Assembly: GCF_002280785.1 (NCBI RefSeq)
Contig: NZ_NCEQ01000004.1
Coordinates: 62,001-126,000 of the forward strand
Direction of reading: 5' to 3'
From: Brevundimonas subvibrioides
GTDB taxonomy: Bacteria; Pseudomonadota; Alphaproteobacteria; Caulobacterales; Caulobacteraceae
Length of the DNA: 64,000 bases
Within the stretch, counting starts at the first letter, position 1, and each line of letters begins with the position of its first letter. Position numbers and translations under genes: made by a program. Below the pieces are notes generated by a model. It was given only the letters and a program-made list of their open reading frames with translations, searched no databases and was not told the origin of the DNA. Shown here piece after piece: positions 41,491 to 47,565 of this stretch.

Positions 41491-42993
41491 ATGCGGCAAC
41501 TCAGCAGAATTCTGATCGTCGGCGGCGGATCAGCCGGATGGATGACCGCGGCGCTGCTGTCCCGGCTGTTCAAGGGACTCTATGAGATTACGGTGGTCGA
41601 ATCCCGCGAGATCGGCACTGTCGGCGTGGGTGAGGCCACGATTCCTGCGATCAAGAAATTCAACGAGTTGCTTGGGCTCGACGAGAACGAATTCCTCCAA
41701 CGTACACAGGGTAGCTTCAAACTCGGCATCCAGTTCAATGACTGGCTTCGCCCTGGCTCCAGCTACATTCATGGCTTCGGGGTGATCGGTCGGGATCTGG
41801 AGTGGCTGCGCTGCCATCAATACTGGCTCAAGGCAAACAGTCAGGGCCGCGCTGCCGATTTCGCCAACTATTCGATCAATACGGCGGCTGCACTCGGGAA
41901 CAAATTCATGCGCGCCGATCCCCGGATGGCCGAGTCACCGATCGCGCATCTCGCCCATGCCTTTCATTTCGACGCCGGCCTCTACGCGAAATATCTCAGC
42001 GGCTATGCTCAGGACCGTGGGGTTCGACGGCGTGAGGGAAAGGTCGCTGACGTCACCCTTCGCAGCAACGACGGCTTCATCCAGTCGGTGACCATGGACG
42101 ACGGTGAGGTGATCCCGGCCGATTTTTTCGTCGACTGCTCCGGGTTCCGCGGGCTGCTGATCGAACAGGCGATGAAGACCGGCTACGAGGACTGGACGCA
42201 CTGGCTGCCCTGTGACCGCGCGATCGCCGTGCCCTGCGAGCGGTCCGGGGATTTCACGCCATACACGCGATCCACCGCCCGTCCGGCCGGTTGGCAGTGG
42301 CGCATCCCCCTGCAGCACCGGACCGGAAACGGCCATGTCTATTCGAGCCAGTACATGGACGATGACGAGGCCGAGCGGATCCTGTGCGACAATCTCGACG
42401 GCGCGCAACGCGCTGAGCCGCTGAGGCTTTGCTTCGTCACTGGCAAGCGCAAGAAGATCTGGAACCGCAACTGCGTCGCGATCGGGCTGTCGAGCGGCTT
42501 TCTTGAGCCGCTTGAGTCGACCAGCCTGCACCTTATCCAGTCAGCGATCATCCGGATGGTGCGCCTGTTGCCTGATGCCAGTTTCGATCAGGCGGGAATC
42601 GACGAATTCAACCGCCAGACGGATTTCGAATACGAGCGAATTCGCGACTTCATCATCCTTCACTACAAGGCCACGGAACGGGCCGACACGCCCTTCTGGC
42701 GGTATTGCCGGGACATGGAGGTGCCTGCGACGCTGCAGCGCAAGATTGATCTGTTTCGCGCCAACGGCCGCATCTTCCGCGAAGACGAGGAACTGTTCGC
42801 CGAAGAAAGCTGGATTCAGGTCTTTCTCGGCCAGGGGATCAGCCCACGGGGTTACGACCCGCTCGTGGATATCAAGAGCGACGCCCAGACTGTCGAGTTC
42901 CTCGACAATATCGAGTCGGTGATCAGCAAATGCGTGGAGGTGATGCCGACCCACGCCGACTATGTCGCCAGGACATGCCCGGCGCCGGAATGA
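41491..42993 (+). CDS. Flavin-dependent halogenase family protein (tryptophan-halogenase type)
   Basis: A 500-residue PrnA-type flavoprotein. The FAD loop is ILIVGGGSAGWMTAALL, the hallmark WxWxIP motif is present as GWQWRIPLQHR (Trp268/Trp270), and the catalytic lysine position is in SFKLGIQF (Lys77). Proteins of this group sit next to TonB receptors and glycosidases in Caulobacterales and may halogenate indoles or other small aromatics using FADH2 and chloride/bromide. The substrate is unknown, and no flavin reductase gene is nearby. Possibly co-transcribed with GH3. Confidence 0.88.
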   Translation: MRQLSRILIVGGGSAGWMTAALLSRLFKGLYEITVVESREIGTVGVGEATIPAIKKFNELLGLDENEFLQRTQGSFKLGIQFNDWLRPGSSYIHGFGVIGRDLEWLRCHQYWLKANSQGRAADFANYSINTAAALGNKFMRADPRMAESPIAHLAHAFHFDAGLYAKYLSGYAQDRGVRRREGKVADVTLRSNDGFIQSVTMDDGEVIPADFFVDCSGFRGLLIEQAMKTGYEDWTHWLPCDRAIAVPCERSGDFTPYTRSTARPAGWQWRIPLQHRTGNGHVYSSQYMDDDEAERILCDNLDGAQRAEPLRLCFVTGKRKKIWNRNCVAIGLSSGFLEPLESTSLHLIQSAIIRMVRLLPDASFDQAGIDEFNRQTDFEYERIRDFIILHYKATERADTPFWRYCRDMEVPATLQRKIDLFRANGRIFREDEELFAEESWIQVFLGQGISPRGYDPLVDIKSDAQTVEFLDNIESVISKCVEVMPTHADYVARTCPAPE

Positions 42994-43077
42994 GGCGCCG
43001 CGGTGCGGTCATCTATCCGGCCTGTTGGCGCGGCGCTGCTGTCCGCTGGCCCTGATGGTGTCCGCCAGGGGCCAGAC

Positions 43078-43351
43078 TCATAACGACCACGCGATGATGG
43101 CTGCGAGGGCGATGGCTGCGACTTATGTGCAGGCCAGCCTGTCGTACCGGGTGGCGACACGCCTGAAGTCCTTGATGCCGCAGAAGGCGCGTTCGACGAG
43201 GTTCCTGCGCTTGCAGGGCTCGGGGTCGAAGGGGTGCAGTCGCTTGCGACGGGGGGCGTTTGGGATCACGGGCCGGGTCCCGCGATTCAGCAAGAGGCGA
43301 CGAAGCGCGTCGCTGTCTAAGGCCCGGTCTGCGGTGAGGGCGGCGGGGTAG
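43078..43351 (-). mobile_element. IS5-family transposase remnant (3' end of tnp)
   Basis: Read on the minus strand, the frame gives SDALRRLLLNRGTRPVIP, RRNLVERAFCGIKDFRRVAT and RYDRLACT, the C-terminal part of an IS5-type DDE transposase. An in-frame TAA follows RLACT where relatives continue, then AAIALAAIIAWSL and a stop. The N-terminal half and the left end are missing. It lies between the halogenase and the FixJ-like gene and is inactive. Confidence 0.75.
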
Positions 43352-43383
43352 GGGCTTTCGACTTGGCGAAGTTAACCTTTCAG
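43351..43383. repeat. 33-bp sequence shared with the right end of the IS6 element
   Basis: The block starting GGGGCTTTCGA and ending GTTAACCTTTCAG matches 55947-55979 at 28 of 33 positions. It directly abuts the IS5 remnant and contains the stop codon of the FixJ-like gene, so it looks like a leftover IS6 terminus. Confidence 0.65.
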
Positions 43384-43989
43384 GCCCACTCCGGGCCTTG
43401 CGATCTGGGTCGCCACCGCAGCGAGATTCGGCGCTTTCATCTTTCGGAGAATGTTGGCTCGGAAGATGTCGATCGTTCGCGGACTGATGCGGAGTGCGAT
43501 GGCTGCCACCTTGCTGCTGGACCCCTTGAGCAGATGTGACAGCACTTCTCGCTCTCGCGGCGATAGCGTCTCGTAGCGCTTACGGATCGCCTCATTCTCA
43601 GGCGAATCGGCAGGGACGGTAACGGTCTTGATCGCCTCTGCCACGGCGTCCAGAAGGCGCCCGGGCGGGAACGGCTTTTCCAGAACCGTCACTGCGCCTA
43701 ACTGCATGGCGGCCACCGCGATCGGCACGTTCGCGTGACCGCTGACCACGATGGTCGGAACGGCGCCCAGCCCCAATTCCCGCAGGCGCTCGATCAGGCT
43801 CAATCCGTCGATCTGCGGCATCCTGATGTCGGTGATCACACAGGCGGGAGAAAGGTCGGGCACTGCGTGGAGGAACGCCGCAGCTGAAGAAAAGCCCGTA
43901 ACGGGATACCCGTCGATCTTCAGCAGCGACACGATCGATTCCAGAACCTCCGGGTCGTCATCGACTACGACAACGGAGCCCATGCTCAT
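43372..43989 (-). CDS. FixJ-like two-component response regulator
   Basis: A 205-residue regulator with an N-terminal receiver domain (VVVDDDPEVLES, phosphoacceptor in ACVITDIRMPQIDG, lysine in LEKPFPPG). It has a C-terminal LuxR-type helix-turn-helix (LSPREREVLSHLLKGSSSKVAAIALRISPRTIDIFRANILRKM). It overlaps the histidine kinase by ATGA. The last residues and stop fall within a sequence that resembles an IS6 terminus, so the natural C-terminus may have been changed by a few residues. Likely activates unknown target genes on phosphorylation by the adjacent kinase. Confidence 0.88.
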   Translation of the reverse strand: MSMGSVVVVDDDPEVLESIVSLLKIDGYPVTGFSSAAAFLHAVPDLSPACVITDIRMPQIDGLSLIERLRELGLGAVPTIVVSGHANVPIAVAAMQLGAVTVLEKPFPPGRLLDAVAEAIKTVTVPADSPENEAIRKRYETLSPREREVLSHLLKGSSSKVAAIALRISPRTIDIFRANILRKMKAPNLAAVATQIARPGVGLKG

Positions 43990-45092
43990 GTTCTGACCGC
44001 GCTTGCTTCATTGAGGCTGAACACGAAGGCGGCCCCCCCTAGCGCGCTCTCGGCGCTGTTGATCTTGCCGCCATGGGCCTCAACGATCGTTCGGCAGATC
44101 GACAGGCCGAGGCCCATGCCGTCGGGCTTTGTGCTGACCAAAGGATCGAAGAGACGGCCGAGTATCTCCGGGGCGATGCCCGGACCATTGTCCTCGACAG
44201 CGATGCTGTAGGCTCCCTGCCCCAGAGATTGGCCGCTGATCCTGACCTGGCGTCGCGTTCCGGATGGAGGAGCCTCCAACGCATTTCGCACCAGGTTGAA
44301 GATCACTTGCTGCAACTGGACACGGTCGCAGGCGGCCTGATGCTTCGGATCGACATCCAGCAGCAACTCAGCCGCCCCGGCGTGCGCGCTGATGGACAGG
44401 ATCGGCATGATCTCACCGATCACGTCGGCCACGAACTCTGCCTTGTGATAGCCGGTGTCGCGCGACAGCAGCGCCCTCAGCCTTCGGATGGTATCGCCGG
44501 CTCGTTGCGCCAGAGCCTCGGCCGCGTCGAGCGACTGCTGGACCACCCCTGCATCGCAGTCTTCGCGAGACAATAGAACACGCGCAGCGTGCAGATGATT
44601 GGCGATCGCGGACAGGGGTTGATTCAGTTCGTGCGCCATCACCGACGCCAACTCACCGAGAGAGTTTAGGCGCCAGTTCTGGGTGATCTGAAAACGCAGC
44701 TCCAGAACGGCTCTCTCGGCCTCCATCACGGAGGTCACATCCTGAATGAACAAGGTGACGAAGGACTCGCCCTCCGAGGTGAAGCATGCGGCCTCGACAT
44801 CCACCGAAACCGGTGTTCCGTCCAGGCGCCAAGCCTGCATGTGAACGCCGTCGATGCGGCTGCGGCTGCGGCTGCGGACATTGAAAGCCGCAACGGCATC
44901 CTCGTCCGCGTCGCCCCGTAGCTTCAGATCATCGATCAGGCCGGCAATTGGAACCGCCGAAGATCCGATCAACGGGCCTCCGAAGAAAGATTCGGCGGTG
45001 GCGTTCGCGCTGCGGATGATTCCGTCCCGATCGATCGCGACGACTGCCATTGGCGCGTCGACCAGAATGCTGCCGGCGAATGATCCTTCCAT
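43986..45092 (-). CDS. PAS-domain sensor histidine kinase (FixL-like)
   Basis: The ATG at 45092 has GGGGAGG upstream; extending further gives an unlikely leader. The 368-residue soluble kinase has a PAS domain (about 10-125), a HisKA domain with LASVMAHELNQPLSAIANHL (His154), and an HATPase with DNGPGIAPEILGRLF and GMGLGLSICRTIVEAHGG. It has no transmembrane segment. The heme-binding histidine context of true FixL was not seen in this PAS, so a heme oxygen sensor is not supported. The short run of Arg-Ser repeats around residue 75 (RSRSRSR) is unusual. Pairs with the FixJ-like regulator. Confidence 0.86.
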   Translation of the reverse strand: MEGSFAGSILVDAPMAVVAIDRDGIIRSANATAESFFGGPLIGSSAVPIAGLIDDLKLRGDADEDAVAAFNVRSRSRSRIDGVHMQAWRLDGTPVSVDVEAACFTSEGESFVTLFIQDVTSVMEAERAVLELRFQITQNWRLNSLGELASVMAHELNQPLSAIANHLHAARVLLSREDCDAGVVQQSLDAAEALAQRAGDTIRRLRALLSRDTGYHKAEFVADVIGEIMPILSISAHAGAAELLLDVDPKHQAACDRVQLQQVIFNLVRNALEAPPSGTRRQVRISGQSLGQGAYSIAVEDNGPGIAPEILGRLFDPLVSTKPDGMGLGLSICRTIVEAHGGKINSAESALGGAAFVFSLNEASAVRT

Positions 45093-45537
45093 CCCGATCG
45101 CCTCCCCGATCCGGCGGTTGTTTGTGGCGGCGTGTGTTCCAGGTCTGCTTCGCGATCTAGCGAGCGTGATACAACTCGCGGAACGGATAAGCTGGCCGAC
45201 GGCGACGATGCAAGGACTGTGAATCGCTTTACGCAATTCTACTTATAAGAAGGAGGGCGCCCTTGGATCTCCGGAAGCAGAGGTCCTTTTTTTTGACGCC
45301 GATCACTCTGCCAGCGGGGGCCCATTTCCATGCCGATCCGCATCGATGGCCGGCATCTCCCCGTCTCATTGCGTGTGAGCCATGGCGGGGGCACCGATCC
45401 TGAATGCCCCCCGACAAGACCCAGCAACTTCTGGACAGCGTCAGTTGCAGGCCAGAGCTTGTGGGCTTGCTGTTTTGTCTTGCGAACGGTTCGCCGCTAT
45501 CGATCTGACGAGCAGGCCGGCCTTCCGGCCTTGCCGC
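45093..45537. other. Intergenic region with an orphan plus-strand terminator
   Basis: The 445 bp between the kinase and an unknown chemotaxis-linked gene contain no recognised protein gene. A terminator-like hairpin with eight T residues is at 45265-45294. Upstream of it is a stretch with GGAGGGCGCCC, which could belong to a small RNA. Confidence 0.5.
45265..45294 (+). terminator. Terminator-like hairpin with T-run, no gene upstream on this strand
   Basis: GGATCTC pairs with GAGGTCC (one U-G pair) around an 8-nt loop, followed by TTTTTTTT. No plus-strand protein gene ends nearby, so it could close a small RNA. Confidence 0.5.
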
Positions 45538-46023
45538 TCAGTGCGCAGCCTCCGCTCCGATGGCCGCGCGCATTCTGAGTAGTTCCCGCTCGATCGTGGC
45601 GATACCATCCGCGCCGATCTGCGCGCCGGATGTCAGGGCCTGCAGGGCATCGGCGTGCAGTCTCAGGGCGTCCGTGTGCCAGACTCCCCTTTCCGACAGG
45701 GCCTCGATCATTTCCCAGAGACCCTTGGCCGCCTCGGCCAGTTCCGGCCTGCGCGTCAGGCGGGCGCTTTCGATGATGCGGAGGGCCAGCCAGCCGATCT
45801 CCCGACATTGGCCGAAGATCTCGTCTTCGCGCTGGTGACACAGGCGGATCAGCGACTGCACGTCGCCTTCCGTGCTCTCGCCCAGGATTGGCGCGATCCG
45901 CTCGACTTCCTTCTCGGCGTTCTCGACACATTCGGCGAAGACCTTGGGGTTCATCGTCGGCAAAATTTTGGACAGGCGGTTGCGAGGCATGAAGGTGATG
46001 GTGGGGGGTCGGCGCGAACTCAT
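45538..46023 (-). CDS. Hypothetical protein of the chemotaxis locus
   Basis: A 161-residue, largely helical soluble protein with many Glu/Ala/Leu. It has no recognised domain. It overlaps the upstream response regulator by ATGA (starts at 46023), so it is co-translated with it. It includes MNPKVFAECVENAEKEVERI and WLALRIIESARLTRRPEL. Its link to chemotaxis rests only on the operon. Confidence 0.6.
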   Translation of the reverse strand: MSSRRPPTITFMPRNRLSKILPTMNPKVFAECVENAEKEVERIAPILGESTEGDVQSLIRLCHQREDEIFGQCREIGWLALRIIESARLTRRPELAEAAKGLWEMIEALSERGVWHTDALRLHADALQALTSGAQIGADGIATIERELLRMRAAIGAEAAH

Positions 46024-46589
46024 GTGAACAACCCATCGATCTCATTTTGTGACAGGGCGCGCTCGGGTTTGGCCGTCAATGCCAGATCGGCGTCGCGTCG
46101 CTCCGACACTCCGTCCTGGAGTGGAGCCGTGTGGAACCGCCTGTCAGGACCCGTGTAGCCTGGATCCGAGATGAACATTCTGTTGCTCTGGGCAAGCCAC
46201 AACATGCGCTCCAGAAGCGTTGTCGGCGAGACGGGCTTGGCGATAGTGAAGTTGGCGCCGTTGTCACGCGCCGCTTCAATCTTGGACTTCGGCGTGACGG
46301 CGCTCATCATCAGGATGGGAACGGTGAAGTTCGCGCTCTGGGGGTTAGACCGGATGTGCTGGGCCAGCGAGAACCCGTCTTCGCCGGGCATTTCGCAATC
46401 GATGATCACGACGTCGAAGATCCGGCTCGACAGCAGATCGCGGGCCTCGGCCGCCGAGCCACATTTGGTGGCCTTGTTGATCCCGAAGCCCATCAGGATC
46501 GCGGTGATGATCTCCAGCGACTGTCCGTTATCGTCAACGAGCAGGGGCTCGACGGCCCCGAGGCCCAGTCGCGTGGACGGCAGGCTCAT
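46020..46589 (-). CDS. Response regulator (CheY-like receiver) with C-terminal FliM-like peptide
   Basis: A 189-residue protein. The receiver domain (about 10-130) has LLVDDNGQSLEIITAIL, phosphoacceptor region VVIIDCEMPGEDGF, and FTIAKPVSPTTLLER with the conserved lysine. A linker of about 45 residues leads to the C-terminal ALSQNEIDGLFT, which closely resembles the N-terminal CheY-binding peptide of FliM (SQAEIDALL). No output DNA-binding domain is visible. The last residue codons overlap the next gene. It probably acts in chemotaxis signalling, but the tail's partner is unknown. Confidence 0.82.
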   Translation of the reverse strand: MSLPSTRLGLGAVEPLLVDDNGQSLEIITAILMGFGINKATKCGSAAEARDLLSSRIFDVVIIDCEMPGEDGFSLAQHIRSNPQSANFTVPILMMSAVTPKSKIEAARDNGANFTIAKPVSPTTLLERMLWLAQSNRMFISDPGYTGPDRRFHTAPLQDGVSERRDADLALTAKPERALSQNEIDGLFT

Positions 46590-46619
46590 GGCCGACAGCC
46601 ATTGCGATGGTCGCGACGG

Positions 46620-46946
46620 TTACAGGTCATCGAACACGGCGTCCGCCGCCTCCTGGTCCAGCCCGCCTGCGTTGGCCGGTCCATTGAGAAGCCGGGCGTC
46701 AGGTCGGTTGTCCACGGGGCCTCCCCCAAGGGCCTGAGACAGGCGCGACAGGCGCTGGCCGGCCAGGTCCTGGAAGGCGCACAGGACCATGATCTCCGAG
46801 AAGACGGCAGCGACGGCCACGGCGTCGATGGGAGGATCGGCCGTCACGATAACGCCCTGCTCGGCGCGGGTCATGATCGCGTCGCAGACGTCCTCCAGCG
46901 AGGCCTTCAGGGCGTCGATCTCCGCGAGGGCTTCGGCGACGTCCAT
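46620..46946 (-). CDS. Short CheZ-like chemotaxis protein
   Basis: A 108-residue protein. The segment EIMVLCAFQDLAGQRLSRL matches the CheZ catalytic helix: the Asp and Gln of FQDLTGQ in E. coli CheZ are kept. The C-terminus, GLDQEAADAVFDDL, resembles the CheY-binding tail helix of CheZ. The N-terminal part DALKASLEDVCDAIMTRA is helical. Full CheZ is about 214 residues with a long hairpin, so this is a reduced form. It follows cheY by 1 bp on the same strand, which suits a role in CheY-P dephosphorylation. That function is inferred. Confidence 0.7.
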   Translation of the reverse strand: MDVAEALAEIDALKASLEDVCDAIMTRAEQGVIVTADPPIDAVAVAAVFSEIMVLCAFQDLAGQRLSRLSQALGGGPVDNRPDARLLNGPANAGGLDQEAADAVFDDL

Positions 46947-46947
46947 G

Positions 46948-47334
46948 TCAAAGTTCGCCCAGCACAGTGGTGAGTTTTTGCTTCAGCACAGCCAGTGTGA
47001 AAGGCTTGATGACGTAGTTGTTCACACCGGCCTGGCGCGCCGCGACGACGTTCTCCGCCTTGGCCTCGGCGGTCACCATAACGAAGGGAAGGCTTTTGGT
47101 CCGCTCTTCCGCCCGAACCTCCTTGAGTAACTCCAGTCCACTCATCGGCTGCATGTTCCAGTCAGAGAGGACGAGCCCGTAGGTTTTACTGCGGATCAGC
47201 GCCAGCGCCGTCGGCCCGTCCAGTGCCTCATCAACATTGACGAAGCCGATCTGGTTCAACAGTCCACGAACAATCCGGATCATGGATTTGTAATCGTCCA
47301 CAACCAGGACGTTCATCGTTTTATCGACTGCCAT
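46948..47334 (-). CDS. cheY: Chemotaxis response regulator CheY
   Basis: A 128-residue single-domain receiver with VLVVDDYKSMIRIVRGLL, the phosphoacceptor segment LVLSDWNMQPMSGLELL, MVTAEAKAENVVAA and NNYVIKPFTLAVLKQKL. This is the classical CheY arrangement with the Thr and Lys of the conserved set. It is the first gene of the minus-strand che unit and divergent from cheA. It would carry phosphate from CheA to the flagellar switch. Confidence 0.92.
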   Translation of the reverse strand: MAVDKTMNVLVVDDYKSMIRIVRGLLNQIGFVNVDEALDGPTALALIRSKTYGLVLSDWNMQPMSGLELLKEVRAEERTKSLPFVMVTAEAKAENVVAARQAGVNNYVIKPFTLAVLKQKLTTVLGEL

Positions 47335-47565
47335 GCGAATACCAATTCTTGGGAGGTCACGGAAAGTTGAGGATAAGAAATGTAAGAGCTTCTGATTCTC
47401 CGATAACGATCTATAGATTACAGATACTAAAATTTCGGGCTGTATAGAGCCTAAGCAGAACTACCTATATATAACAATTCTTTGCTTTCAGATCCGGTTA
47501 ACCAATAACATCAATCCTGCTTGGGATGGAAAGCGGGGGAGTGCCCGTGCCGTCGGGGGTGGGCC
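47335..47565. promoter_or_regulatory. Divergent, AT-rich promoter region between cheY and cheA
   Basis: About 230 bp clearly richer in A/T than its surroundings, including TATATATAA and GGTTAACC. It must hold both promoters, but no consensus pair could be set with confidence. Confidence 0.5.

Noticed and set aside
43986..45092. Heme-binding FixL oxygen sensor
   Set aside because: The heme-ligand histidine context of FixL PAS domains was not found; called a generic PAS kinase.
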